A DNA stretch of 64,000 nucleotides from Aquilaria yunnanensis (Eukaryota > Streptophyta > Magnoliopsida > Malvales > Thymelaeaceae): positions 62,028,001 through 62,092,000 of the forward strand of contig CM077597.1 of NCBI GenBank assembly GCA_039654915.1, read 5' to 3'. A model generated the notes under the pieces. The model did not search any database, had not been told where the DNA came from, and worked only from the letters and a program-made list of their open reading frames with translations. Positions within the stretch are counted from its first letter, which is position 1. The number at the start of each line of letters is the position of its first letter. Positions 43,022 to 55,388 of the stretch are shown here, one piece after another. The position numbers and the translations under genes are program-made.

Positions 43022-46000
43022 CTAAAGCCAATCATCCATGTATCTAATACCAACGGACCTAGAATGGCTATCATGCTTTTGCTGTGTAAGGGGCTTTGTC
43101 AGTGGAGCAGCAATGTTGCTGTCTGTCGAAGTCCTGCATATCCTTACATCACCCCTATCGATGATCCCCCTGATGAGATGATAGCGTCAGAGTATATGTT
43201 TGGATTGCAGGTGAGATCGAGGTTCCTTAGCCTGTGCGATTGCTCCATTGTTGTCACAACAGAGCTCTATCGGGTCGACAATGCTTGGAACCACTCCAAG
43301 TTCAATGATAAACTTCTTTATCCAAACTGCCTCCTTCGTAGCATCAGAGGTGGCAATGTACTCAGATTCTGTTGTAGAGTCAACTACTGTCTCTTTCTTT
43401 GAACTCTTCCAGCTCACAGCACCACCACCAATACAAAACACATAACCAGATTGAGATCCAAAATCATCCTTATCGAAATGGAAGCTTGCATCGGTGTAAC
43501 CCCTTACAACGAGCTCATCTTCACCTCCAAAGACCAAGAATGCATCCTTAGTCCTTCGTAAGTACTTAAGGATGTTCTTAATAGCTGTCCAGTGACTTTC
43601 ACCGGGGTTTCATTGGTACCTACTCGTCATGCTCAAAGCATATGAGACATCGGGACGAGTACATATCATGGCATAAATGATAGATCCAATTGCTGAGGCA
43701 TATGGAATCTTACTCATGCGCTCTCTCTCCTCGGTTGTACTCGGACACTGAGATCTAGAAAGAGTGATACCATGTGACATGAGCAAGAATCCTTTCTTGG
43801 AATCTTGCATGCTAAACCTCTTTAGCACCTTGTCAATATATGTACTTTGACTTAGGCCAAGAGGCTTTCTAGATCTATCTCTATAGATCCTGATGCCTAA
43901 CACATAGGCTGCTTCACCCAAGTCCTTCATAGAGAAACATTTCCTTAGCCAAGTCTTCATAGACTATAGCTCAGGAATGTCATTCCCGATGAGTAGTATG
44001 TCATCTACATACAACACCAAGAAGACAATAGCGCTCCCACTAAACTTCTTGTAGACACAAGGTTCATCTTCATTTTTTATAAAACCAAACTCTTTGATTG
44101 CATCATCAAAACAAAGATTCCAAATTTGAGAAGCTTGCTTCAGTCCATAAATGGACCTTCGCAACTTGTACACTTTATTGGCATTCTCTGGAGTGACAAA
44201 ACCCTCAGGTTGTGTCATGTACACATCCTCAAGTAGCTTTCCATTTAGGAATGCAGTTTTGACATCCATTTGCCATATCTCATAATCATAGTGTGCAGCA
44301 ATAGCAAACAAAATTTGGATGGATTTAAGCATAGCAACTGGTGAAAAAGTTTCATCATAGTCAATACCATGAATTTGCTTGAAACCTTTTGCAACCAATC
44401 GTCCCTTAAAGGTAATCACATTACCATCCATGTCAGTTTTCTTCTTGAAAACCCATTTGCACCCTATGGGTTTTACCCCTTCAGGTGGATCAACCAAAGT
44501 CCATACTTGGTTTTCATACATGGATTCCATCTCGGATTTCTTGGCCACTAGCAACTTCTCAGAGTCAGGCCCCGACATAGCTTGCTGGTAGGTTGTGAGC
44601 TCATCCTGATCCATGAGCATCACATCACCGGTGTGAGTCACGAGAAATCCATATCTCTCGGGCCCAAGTCGAATCCTACCAGTCCTACGTGGGCTCTGTG
44701 CTACAGGAATAGACTCTTGAACCACAACATCTTGCGGTGTCTGTTCAGGTTCCATTTCAGGTTTGATGTCTCCTTGTTGTTCTTGAATTTCTTCAAGTTC
44801 TACTTTCCTCCCACTAGTTCCTTTAGAGATAAACTCTTTCTCCAAAAAGACACCAGTTCGAGCAACCAACACTTTTTGCTCAAAAGGATTGTAGAAATAG
44901 TAACCCTTTGTTTCTTTGGGATACCAAACAAAAAGGCATTTTTGAGATTTGGGCCCTGGTTTGTCAGAGGATTGACATTTCACATAAGCGTCATAGCCCC
45001 AAATCTTCATAAAAGACAAATTGGGACGCCTCCCACTCCATATCTCATATGGTGTCTTTTGAACCGATTTAGATGGAACTCAGTTTAGTGTAAAAGCAAC
45101 TGTCTATAGAGCATGTCCCCAAAAGGAGTTGGGGAGGTCAGCTTGACTCATCATAGAGCGAACCATGTCTAACAGAGTTTGATTTCTCCTTTCAGATACA
45201 CCATTCCATTGAGGTGTACTTGGTGGAGTGAGTTGTGATACTATACCACACTCCTTCAGATTTTCAGGGAACTCTCGATCCAAGTACTCTCCACCTCGAT
45301 CTGATTGAAGCACTTTAAAACTCTTCTCGAGTTGATTCTCTACTTCATTCCTGAATTCTTTGAACTTTTCAAAGGATTCTGACTTGTGTCTCATGAGATA
45401 CACATAGCCATATCTGCTGAAGTCATCAATGAAAGTAATGAAGTATTGGAAACCTCCTCTAGCTTGTGTAGACATAGGGCCACATACATCACTATGTATG
45501 AGTCCTAGTAAGTCATTAGCCCTTTCACTTTGCCCTGTGAATGGGGCTTTCATCATCTTGCCCAAGAAACATGACTCACATGTCTCATATGATTCAAAAT
45601 CAAATGATTCCAAGAGTCCATCCTTATGGAGCTTGGATATGCGGGTCTCATTCATATGGCCCAAGGGATAGTGCCAGAGATAGGTATGGTTCGAATCATT
45701 TAATCTGACCTTCTTGGTATTCACATTATAGATTAGATCTTCTAGGTCTAGAACATACAACCCATTGCTAAGTTGAGCACTACCATAAAACATATCATTC
45801 AAATAAATAGAACAACATTTGTCCTTTATTATAAATGAAAAACCTTTCTTGTCCAAACAAGAAGCAGAAATCAAATTTCTACTAATAGTAGGCACAAAGT
45901 AGCAGTTGTCTAATTCTAAAACTAATCCACTAGGTAAAGTGAGAACATAAGTCCTTATGGCTAAGGCAGCAACCCTTGCTCCATTTCCAACACGTAGGTC

Positions 46001-46972
46001 CACTTCACCTCGGGCCAATCTTCTACTTCTATTTAGATCCTGCACATTTGCACAAATGTGAGATCCACATCCAGTATCCAATACCCAAGATGAGGAAGTA
46101 GAAAAGTTAGCCTCTATAACAAGAATACCTAAAGTAGAAGTCTTACTTCCCTTTTCCTTAGCAAGTTCTTCAAGATAGAGCTTGCAGTTGCGCTTCCAAT
46201 GTCTAGGTTGTTTACAATGGAAGCACTCGCCTTCCTTTGCCACACCACCCTTTGGTTTCAGTGCAGCTGAAGAAGAATTAGCATTAGACTTTCCATTAGC
46301 TTTATCCTTCCTCTTGTTGGCTTTTCCCTTTCCCTTGCCCTTTTGAACCATCAAAATGGGCTTAGCCTTCTTAAGGTTTTGCTCAGCAGTTCTCAACATG
46401 TTGAGCAATTCAGGGAGGGACTTGTCTAGGTCGTTCATGTTATAGTTCATGATGAACTGACTGTAGCTTTCAGGCAATGATTGCAAGACTACATCAATAG
46501 CCAACTCTTTCTGAAGAGCAAATCCCAAATTCCTAAGATTCTCAATGTACCCAATCACCTTGAGCACATGAGGACCCATAGGACTTCCCTCAGACATCTT
46601 GCACTGAAACAATGCCTTAGAGGTCTCAAACCTCTCATGCCTAGCTTGCTCTTGGAAAAGCATTTTGAGATGTTCGATCATATCAAACGCCCCCATGTTC
46701 TCATGTTGGTTCTGAAGCTCAGATTCCATCGTAATAATCATGAGGCATGCAACATCCAAAGCATCATCAGAATGCCTCTTGTGAGCATCCCTTTCAGCTC
46801 TTGGAGTAGTGGTAGCAGGCTCATTTGGAATGGGCTGCTCTAGGACATAGGCATTTCTCTGTTGCTTGAGGAGTATCCTCAAGCTTCGGTACCATTTGAG
46901 AAAGTTGGTCCCATTCAGTTTTTCCTTCTCAAGGATCGATCGCAATGAAAGTGTAGATGTGTTTTGTGCCAT
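43022..46972 (-). pseudogene. Cop-1 gag-pol polyprotein, one frame with five stop codons
   Basis: From ATG at 46972 to TAG at 43022-43024 is 1,317 codons with no frameshift. Five in-frame stops lie at 45104-45106, 45080-45082, 43964-43966, 43610-43612 and 43187-43189. Domains in order: gag (about 1-215), CCHC knuckle CFHCKQPRHWKRNC near 250, protease WVLDTGCGSHIC near 300, integrase zinc finger (LGHMNETR, CESCFLGK), integrase core (SDVCGPM, LQSDRGGEY, NGVSERRNQ), RT (VYKLRRSIYGLKQA, LYVDDILLIGND near 990) and RNase H (GYTDASFHFD, ESEYIATSDA). All catalytic motifs are readable. Three or more stops look like CGA-to-TGA or CAG-to-TAG transitions. Confidence 0.95.
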
Positions 46973-48253
46973 GGTTATCTACAACAGTAAATATGCAGTG
47001 TAAGAGTCATGTATTTTAATTCATTTAATAAGGACTTTCATTAAACGATACTTCCACTATTTTCCTCAAAATAATAACCCTCGATATTATTTCGGAACAC
47101 CTCGGCGCTAAGGTATTCTAGTGGGCCAAGATCTATATTTGACCACAACTTGAGTCAGCTTTGGCTTTTCTCTCAAGTTACAACTATTTAGGTAGGCAAC
47201 TCCTTTCCAATTGCATCTTATGCAACTCTTGGATAGTTGGGTGAACAACACTTGTCCAAGCTCATCCCATGAGCTTAAGCCCAACTCTATGCCTCTAAGT
47301 CCCTAATCCTATTAGGATGACTTAGTTAAGTCGGACCCAAAGTTAGCAATTTGGATATCACTATTATCCCATCGCGCCTTACCAAGATGAACATAGGTGC
47401 TTTGCTTTGGCAAACCCACCTAATGTTGATCGAAGTCTTGACGAGTGCCAACATTTGGAAGGCATCACATTTGATGACTTAATATTTGTTTGAGGGATTT
47501 TTCGTTTGATTTCACCAATTTGTTATCTCTGGTTGTCTTATACATGCATCACATAAAAATATAAAACATGCATCTCATGCTTTCAAGAAAGTAAACGTGA
47601 CATGGTTATAGCCCAAACTATGCGATATTCTCAAGCCAATGAGAATATCATAAAATCCTAGGAAAAGAAAAGAGCCTTCACAAGCTCCTTCTCTTCCATT
47701 CTTGGCTGCCCTTTTGTTGTCACCTCCTTGGACATACCACCTTGGATGATCCATGGACATATCACTTTGGATGATCCCATAATGCCCCATTACATCAATA
47801 ATAGAAACCTCGAGTTACATTCGAGGGGAGTAAGGTGAGAAGAGAATGTACAATGAGACTGATAAGAAAAGGCACGACTCGCAGGTCGTATTTACAAGTA
47901 CAACCAATCAAGGGCTATAACCATGCACCATGCTTCAAACACCAACCAGCATATCATGTCAAATCTCATTCAACAAAGATGCATGCCAATTTTTGTGCGT
48001 TGATTAACCAGTTTTTCTTTATGTGGCGCTTCGCATACGGCGGTCCCGCTGGCCGGTCAGGGGGCTCCATTCGAGCCACCAAAAATACCTTACTTTCGGT
48101 GCCCAAACTGGCCGAATTCAAGCAAAGCTAGGGTTTTTGCAACTATTGCAAGAATCCTAATCCAAATAGGTATATCAAACCATTCAATTTCGGGTTAATC
48201 TCATTAACCAATTAGTGATTCAACATCAATTTCGATTTAGGGTTTCACCAGTA
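46973..48253 (-). other. Cop-1 untranslated leader
   Basis: About 1.28 kb lies between the primer site and the gag ATG without a conserved coding signal. A GC-rich patch, CGGCGGTCCCGCTGGCCGGT, lies near 48040, and the rest is AT-rich. A packaging or translation signal would be expected here, but none can be identified by eye. Short open frames are not supported. Confidence 0.6.
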
Positions 48254-48265
48254 GCTCTAATACCA
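48254..48265 (-). other. Cop-1 primer binding site (initiator tRNA-Met)
   Basis: The minus strand reads TGGTATTAGAGC one base inside the 5' LTR, matching the initiator tRNA-Met type site TGGTATCAGAGC except for one base. Confidence 0.9.
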
Positions 48266-48266
48266 C

Positions 48267-49682
48267 TGATGGGTTTCGGGAGCCAAACAGCGCAGCGGAA
48301 TTTAACCGAAACCCTCCAGGATCCAAGTGAAAAGAGGTAAACCGGGTGTTCAAAAATTTTCATACCTAATTTTTGGTTGAGATCTCTCACTCAACTGTAG
48401 AGTCGAATCACAAAACTTGAACAGTTGATGTGTTCAAGCTCTCTATGGTATCCACACGAGCCTCTCGGGATCACCATGCTTCCACCACGTCCCGGCAGAT
48501 GCGTTTCTCTTACGCTCGCAGTGCTAGCTTGCGTCCTCCAAGGAATTGCAAGAGAAGAGTGTGGCTGTGGTTTTGGGAGACTAGGGCAAGGAAACCTGTG
48601 AATTTCTCACTAGAAGTTATATTTATAGTGAGACTCAACTTCCAGGCCTAATAGGTTTCAAAGCACTAATCCAATTAGGCTTTAATTTCGGGCCTAATAA
48701 TGGCTCAACTATTGGGCCCATTATTAATACGAAATTATTGTGAAACCAAAACCCAAATTATTAGCCCATGCACTCTAATAATCCAAATAGCTCTATGTGT
48801 GCGACCCAATAGGCTCTTACCACGTTGGCAATGATCATAAATCACATTTATGATCATAAGCAATGAGCGGTGTCTAGCAACACATCATTGCTACCTAAGT
48901 GACAAGATTGTCGATGATTCGACTAAACCTTTATGATCATCACCGATATATACCATTGTCCCTTTGTCCAAGATATCAAGACTAAGCACAAGACATGGAA
49001 TGTGTCACTCTCATATTGCCCAATCTTTGGTTTCTTGATTACCGAGTAGACCAACTTAAACTGATGACATTGATATCGTATATCAACTCATCTGACCATG
49101 GCCATGCATTTTTCTAAGTCTTACTCTATCAAGGGGCCCGAAGATATCACTCCCGTTACATAGGAGGGACAAATCCCATCTTGATCATACAAATCCCTCC
49201 GCATGATATGTGACATACCCAATGACCTCCTTCAAGTTCACTCTGTTACGAGCAACAAAGGAAAGTATCAAAGTATGTGACTCACATGTAGGGAACCTTG
49301 ATGATCTTAGGTCGAAGGACTACATATACCATGATCACTATGAGAATCACTTATGACACTCATATAACGAACCAAGTAGTGTTCTCATGGTGGGTCGGTC
49401 CAATACACAAGTTCTCCAACTTGTACCCATATGTAGACTACATATCTCATATTAGTCTCCACATTTGCTAGTCATTATGTATTATTGCAACCCGCTCCAC
49501 AATAATACTAGACCAGGGACGTTTAAGAATATCATTATTCTAGGGTTACAATTATGTTTGTTAAGTTACGCAGAAACAAAACAACAAACATAATTGCTGG
49601 ATTAATGCCTTAATAAAATATCATCACTCAATGTGCAAAAAATACAATCATCTCATGATTGGCTTTTGGCACAACACTAACA
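48267..49682 (-). mobile_element. Cop-1 5' LTR
   Basis: This is 1,416 bp, TGATGGGTTTCGGGAGCC to AACACTAACA on the plus strand, followed by the right target duplication CTTTG. It aligns along its whole length with 41591-43007, with only scattered differences. Confidence 0.95.
48618..48628 (-). promoter_or_regulatory. TATA box in the Cop-1 5' LTR
   Basis: The minus strand reads CACTATAAATATAAC about 350 bp from the LTR end, a suitable position for the promoter of the genomic RNA. The 3' LTR copy has lost the match. Confidence 0.6.
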
Positions 49683-49687
49683 CTTTG

Positions 49688-50463
49688 TGTGGCAGGCACG
49701 GTGAGGCCGGGAAGGACTTCCGGTATGGGAGAAAGCCCGAAACGGAGATTCCTCAGGAGGACCTGCCTGAAACACTAAGAAAACAGGGGTTAGGAGGTCC
49801 CCGGAATCTTTTTCCGGGGAGGAGCCTCCGACGCCCAAGTCAGTGCTTTGAGAGGTGGAGAGGGAGTAGTAAGCACAAGAGACTCTTGCTTGCCGTGTTT
49901 TCTTGGGGGCCGAAAGGAGAGGATTCAGGGTGGAGAGAGGAGAGAGATCCAGCCCCTTCTCCTTTCCTTCGCTTGAGACCATTCCCCTGATATATAGAAG
50001 GGGTGAGCCCTTCGGATTGTGACACATGTATGGACGGATGTCATCCGTACTTTCGGGCGTGGGGGCCCTTAGCCGCCTGCAGGCTCCTCGGGCCACGAGC
50101 TGCGACAAGCGGAGCCCTACATGACAGGATGTGGGCAGTAGCGGCGTGTCAAAGTGCATATAAGGGCGACGTGCAGGGTGTGCGGGCCGAAATGTCAGAG
50201 ACTCCTTGATGGCTCCTGCCGTACCTCCGAGGTCCCCTTGGTTGATGTCTCCCTTTGGATTGAGGGGCCTTTTCCCGGAGTCAGACTGGTACTTCGGGGT
50301 ATTCCCTGGCTCCGAAGTTAGTTCAGTCATCCTCCCGAGGGAGACTATATGCTAGTTTCCCGAGGTTGGTATTGGCGGGCTACCGATGTCGTGTACCTCA
50401 GGTGTCTGACTCCCTTCTTTCCGGGGTCCTTAGGTGACTAGGGCGATAGCACTTCGACTATCA
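49688..50463 (-). mobile_element. Tat-B 3' LTR, right part (after Cop-1)
   Basis: Together with 41465-41590 this gives a 902 bp LTR, equal in length to the 5' LTR at 56050-56951. It ends GCACTTCGACTATCA, followed by the polypurine region CATGCCCCCC. Confidence 0.92.
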
Positions 50464-50878
50464 CATGCCCCCCTTCGGAAAGCCGGTGTGGAGGCTTCGG
50501 CTAGTGGTCCTTTTGGGGGCGCTTTTTAGGACTCGGAGTGTGAGGTTCACAGGGGAGGCACTTCGCCACCTAGGGGATATGCTTTGTTCGGACAGGTGTC
50601 ACCTGTCTGCCCTTTGGTGTTCTTAAGATACCCAACCTCTTTACTTTTCCTGCCATAGGCTAGTGGACCGTTACGTCTTGAAACTAGGCGTGTCAGTCTG
50701 GAGCGGTGCACCCCGGTTTTCAAGATGTCAGAAAACGCGTCCTGGTTTCTCGTGACGGGCGACATGTGGCAGGTGCTGGTTGGGATGGGTACGTCTTTTC
50801 ACTCGTGAGGGGCAATTATGGCGACATTTTTCCTTCGCTCAGCAATTATGATGCCCCTCCGACTACCCTTCCTCGATC
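50464..50878. other. Tat-B polypurine tract and antisense promoter region
   Basis: The first 16 bp are the polypurine tract (minus sense CCGAAGGGGGGCATG). The remaining 400 bp align with the tail at 34984-35375 and are non-coding. By position they contain the upstream part of the antisense promoter. Confidence 0.6.
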
Positions 50879-50886
50879 TATATAAG
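50879..50886 (+). promoter_or_regulatory. TATA box of the Tat-B antisense gene
   Basis: TATATAAG (in CTATATAAGCC) lies 253 bp upstream of the ATG at 51132. Spacing and position match Tat-A and Tat-C. Confidence 0.72.
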
Positions 50887-51131
50887 CCTCCTCCTGTCAT
50901 ACTCTTCATTTGTTTTTCTTTGCTCTCATTTGCTCTTGTGCCTTCTCTCCTTTTTTCCGGCGGTATTAACGGCGGCGCTTCTTCCGGCCACCTTTCACAA
51001 CGGCATCCAGAAACCCTGACTTCGGCAATACTTTTGGTGGGTTCTGACTCTAGAGATCCTTCGGTTTTTGCTTTTCTTTTGGCTTCCCGAAGTCATTTTT
51101 CTTCTCTTCGAAGTCTCTTTTTTGGCCAACC

Positions 51132-53572
51132 ATGTCTTCACCTATCCTTAAGAGCTGGCAACCTCTTACGTCTCACCCTTGTTGCTCCACTTCTGAGAAA
51201 TTAGAGAAGTAGTCAACCAAATTTTTTCTTCCCTCCTATGTCACCACAAGGTTGCCCCACCTCGGTCACTTTAGTTTTATGAACCGAGAAGATGAGGTTA
51301 CCGTTTTTTGAGCCCAACTGAAGGCCGGACTTCGGTTTCCCCCTGCGAAGATGATTTGTGACTTTTTCCAATTTCATGGCATGGCCGTGAATCAGCTTTC
51401 TCCCAAGTCATACTACTATTTTAACGCTTTTCTCTGCATGTACGGGGTCTTCGGAGTAGAACCCCATTTTATCCTGTTCATGCAGTATTACAAGCTCTAT
51501 CTGGTCCTGAAGGGTGGCTTTTATTTCATGCTACCTCAGGGATCTGGGAGCAAACAATTCATGTTCACCTTCGCTACCAAGGATAGCTGGCGAGGGTGGC
51601 AAAGGAAGTTCTTCTTCCTAAAGGTGGCGGAGGCCTAGTCACATGTTCCGACTAAATGGGCTCGGGGAAAGCTGGAGACGGATGTTGTGGATCACAAGAA
51701 GTTGCTAACTCCCGAGTTGGCAGCGAGGTTTGCGGACTTCGACAGATGTATCCATGCCGACTGGGATGCCGAGGTCCCTCCACGCTCCCTCTACCTCTTC
51801 CCCATCAATTGGAGGCTTATGACCGAGGAGGTCCTTCGAGAGTTGAGGGTGGTTAAGGAGCATAAGATGGATCTTGGCATGCCAGCTCCTGCCATCGAGG
51901 GGAAGGAGTCCTGGCTAGTGAAGCTCCTTCGAAGTGAGCTCACTTATGAAGCCTTTTTTGAAAGTAAGTTTCCTTTCAAATTTTTCAGCATAAGTGCCTG
52001 TCTGGACTTACACTGATGTTTTCCCTCTTTTTCAGAGATGGGCGATGAGTCTGCTGCCTATTATAAGTCTATCTTGCTTGGTCAGGCCGAGAAAGGAGAA
52101 CAAACGAAGAAAGGCAACTCCAAAAGGCGCAAGACAACTGGGAACGGACCATCTTCGACCAAGAACGCGAAGAAGGACACCCTTCTTCCACCCTCAGACG
52201 ATGTGGCAGAGGCCGGCGGCGACATTGCAACTTCCACCAAGGCTGAATCTCCCGCCGAGCCTGAAACTGCGGCCGAGGTTCCTGCCGGGGTGGTCCCTTC
52301 TCTTGCTTCATTGAGTCCCACCATGTTGGTGGATCTTTTGGGCTCTTTGGCAGGGAGTCCCTTTGCTGAGGAGTTCCGGGACTCCGATGACGACGTTGCT
52401 GAGGTTGCGCCTGGTTTGTCTCTTACACCTTTTTAATACTCATACCCTCATAACTTGTATAGTTAAAGAGCTTTATCTGACTTACGCTTTCAACTTTTCA
52501 AAGGATATGGCACCCTCAGCTTGGATGGTCGAGCATGCCCGAAGGCAGGCTATTTGGGATTCCCACATCCCGAAGGACAAAGTCCCAAAGGAACCGTTAT
52601 GGTCTTTCACGGAGGACATGAACCTGTTCCCCGAGGATTGCCGGGAAATGGCTCCCTAGATGGTGAGGGGCGTGGTCACTCAGGCTTCCTTCAAGGCAGT
52701 TGCCGATAAGTGTGCCTCTGAGGATACCCTTGCCGCTAAGGTTTCCGAGCATGCTGCCCAGGTAGTTCTTCAGGCCTCTTCATTTTTCTTCCCACTTTTT
52801 TGTCTAAGTGTTTTGGCTTTCCTTATGTAAATTTCACTAAGTACCTTCTTTTTTGTAGCTCCTGGGGTATAGTAGATACCTTCGAGCTTGGGCGGCAACG
52901 CAGTCTTCGGTCCGAGCTTGGGCCGAAGATAAATTAGCGAAGGCCAAGGTCTTCTGCGCTAACTTGGTTGTGACGAACACTGAGTCGAGGCGAATAGCCA
53001 AGGAGAAGCTTACCAAGCTTCGGGAGGAATTCTTGAAGGGCCAAGAGGATATCTTGAAGGATTTCTCCAAGAAGATGTCCGACCTTGGTGAGAAGGTTAT
53101 GAGCTTAACCTCGGCCAACGAGGCCATTCAGAAGGAGAAAGAAGGAGAAGCTGTTCTTCTGACGAAGGCTCTTGCTGACAACGCCGAACTTCAAGCCAAG
53201 GTCGACTCGCTGAAGAAGGGTTCGAAGAGGAAGAAGAAGATAAAGGAGCTGGAGAAGAAGGTTGCAAATCTTCGGAAGGAGGTTTTGGATCTTCAGAATG
53301 AGGTGGACGACTTGGACGTAGAAAAAGACAAAGTCGTTCAAGCGACCAAGGATGCCTTTCAGGACGGCTTCTGCCTAGCTCGTCACCAATTTCTGAAGAA
53401 ATATCCAGACCTCGACCTTTCCTTCTTGGCTACCCTGGATATTCCCGAGGGTCCTCGGTGGACTTGGTTGAAAGTTGAGCTCCTAAACCTGCCATTTTCC
53501 CCTCCTCCTACACCGAAGGCGGCGGCCAAAGACACAGGAGCCAGAGCTTCCCATGACGCCGGGGTCCCTTAA
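51132..53572 (+). pseudogene. Tat-B antisense gene (aORF), four exons, several stops
   Basis: Exons by alignment with Tat-A are 51132-51963, 52036-52413, 52502-52761 and 52859-53572. Exon 3 is 260 nt if counted from 52502, but its acceptor reads CAA at 52499-52501 where CAG is expected, so the splice site is broken. In-frame stops include codon 27 (TAG), 51309-51311 (TGA, same codon as in Tat-A), one after KVAEA near 51637, and one after REMAP in exon 3. Exon 4 is fully open and encodes a Lys/Glu-rich coiled coil with FQDGFCLARHQFLKKYPDLD and a Pro-rich end. N-terminal blocks FFQFHGMAVNQLS and FTFATKDSWRGW are clear. Same family as Tat-A, function unknown. Confidence 0.82.
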
Positions 53573-53985
53573 ATATTCTAGGGCCTTTGCCTTCTTCTTT
53601 TTTCTTTGTGTTTTTCTTCTTGTAACCTTCGCCTTGTACCAAGACCTTCTTTAATGAATTTTCCTTCATAATTTGGTTAAGTCTTTTGAGCAATTTTTTG
53701 TTTCCTAGTTACCCCGACCACTTTCGGTCAGGGGACTTCGGAGAGGTACACTTTGCTCGTTTCATCGGCCAACCTTCGGGTAAACGTTCGTTAATGGCGA
53801 AGTTCCCTTAGGTAAATTTTAGCCTGCCCTTGTCGGCCGTATTCAATAGAGGCATATAACCCAACCAACTTCGGAAGGAAAACGTGAACTTTGGGAGCAT
53901 GTGCTTCAGCTTTGTTTGGCGAGTACTTTCGTATAGGGGAAAACTTCTGTACTTAGAGAAATTTCTCACTTGTACACTTTCTCAT
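53573..53985. other. Tat-B spacer between the antisense gene and pol
   Basis: No gene is supported. It contains motifs like CATCGGCCAACCTTCGGG and CGAGTACTTTCGTA that echo the Tat-A repeat unit, but no clear tandem array. Confidence 0.5.
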
Positions 53986-55388
53986 CTAAAATTCTAAGTA
54001 CGAAATTTCTTTAAGGCATCTGAGTGCCATGCATTTTTCAGTTTTCCTCCTTCGGTGTCGCCAAGCTTGTGTACTCCCTTTCGGACCTCGTCTAGGACCA
54101 ACTAAGGCCCCTTTCTCATTTGGCCAAAGTACCCCATGGGACGGTTTTCGGGGTTCAAACTCAGCCTTTCGGAGGATGAGGTCTCCTTTCGCTATTCCTT
54201 TTGGCCAATCATGCAGGTTTGCACTCATGGCCACCTTTTGCTGAAAGACCCCTCTCCTGAGCTCGGCCATTCCTCTGTTTTCGCCAACTAGGTCGAGCTT
54301 AGTTCTTAACCCGAGGTCGTTTCCTCTTTCATCGAACACTCGTATTCTAACTGGTGGCCGTACTATTTCAAATGGATAATGGCCTCTATACTGGAGATAA
54401 GTGAGATAGGTGTCTCCCTCGTGGCCCCTCGGGGAGTTGTCTGATAACTTCTAGGTACAATAGGAAGTTTTCCTGGCCATTTTCCCTTTGCTTCCCCCAA
54501 CCTCTTTTATAGTCCCTCGTTTATAGTTCTGTTGGCTACCTCCACTTGTCTGTTGCTCCGAGCCTGAGCTAATGGGCCGAAGTGCAATTTTATTCCAAAG
54601 TCGGTGGCGAATTCTTGGAATTCCTCGTCCATACACTGGGAACCATTATCGGCCATTATCACCGTTGATATGCTAAATCTGCATATCATGTTTCTCCAGA
54701 CGAACTTTTGTATATCTTTTGCCGGAATGGTCACTATGGGTCCTGCCTCGTTTCGCTTAGTGAAGTAGTCCACTTCTACTACGCAGAACTTAACTCCCTC
54801 GGGTGCTGTCGGGAGTGGCCCGGTGAGGTTTATGCCCTATACTGCAAAGGGGCAAAGGTAATCTTCCGGGGTTACCCACTCCGAAGGCAGTCTTTTGGGT
54901 GCTGGCGTGTCTTTGGCCCTTTTCACACTTCCTGGACGAATTGTCTTGCACCCTTTTTACCGATACATCTCTGTAACGGTCTTGCATACCCTTGCCGGTA
55001 TAATTCCTCTTTAATTAGGGAATATCATTCGGAACATCTTCGCACTTTTCATCGTTTCATGAGGATTTTCGGGACTCTTTAGTTGTGAGATACCTTTTTG
55101 TAGGATCTTTCCTCCCTTTGTCCGAGGTTGCTGTACCTAGTGTTTCCATGCTCGGATGGCCCAACACTTTCGTAACCAAATTTGATGGCTTTGGTGGCCT
55201 CCGTGCCCTCGGGCCCCCGAGGGGCTACTCCAGTGCCCTACTGTTCTACGCTTGGGATTTCTTCAATAGGGAGTTCCCACTCTTGATCTACCTTCACTCA
55301 GTCTCCCTCGTTGATTTCCATAATTTCCATTTCTGGGGTTTCGGCAATGAAGTCTGCCAGTTCCTGGGCTTTTATTGCCCTTCTAGGC
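53986..55388 (-). pseudogene. Tat-B integrase and remnants of the second RNase H (decayed)
   Basis: The minus-strand frame 53986-54339 is the integrase C-terminus (FDERGNDLGLRTKLDLVGEN, KGDLILRKAEFEPRKPSHGV). The frame 54507-54773 is the core (MDYFTKRNEAGP, MADNGSQCMDEEFQEFATD, EVANRTINEGL), retaining the second Asp and the Glu. Further right the zinc finger is decayed. Between about 55100 and 55390 the end of the archaeal-type RNase H region is joined to later sequence by an internal deletion. Confidence 0.8.

Larger units (their letters stand above)
41591..49682 (-). mobile_element. Cop-1: full-length Ty1/copia retrotransposon
   Basis: LTRs are 41591-43007 and 48267-49682 (1,417 and 1,416 bp, very similar). 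Target duplications are CTTCG (41586-41590) and CTTTG (49683-49687), differing by one transition. In minus sense it has 5' LTR, tRNA-Met primer site, a 1.3 kb leader, one gag-pol frame, polypurine tract and 3' LTR. The order integrase before RT shows Ty1/copia. It landed in the Tat-B 3' LTR and is the youngest nested layer there. The gag type and long leader are noted, but the lineage is not assigned. Confidence 0.96.

Noticed and set aside
47835..48131. 98-residue plus-strand frame in the Cop-1 leader
   Set aside because: It has no conserved motif, lies antisense in an untranslated leader, and has no promoter or splice support.
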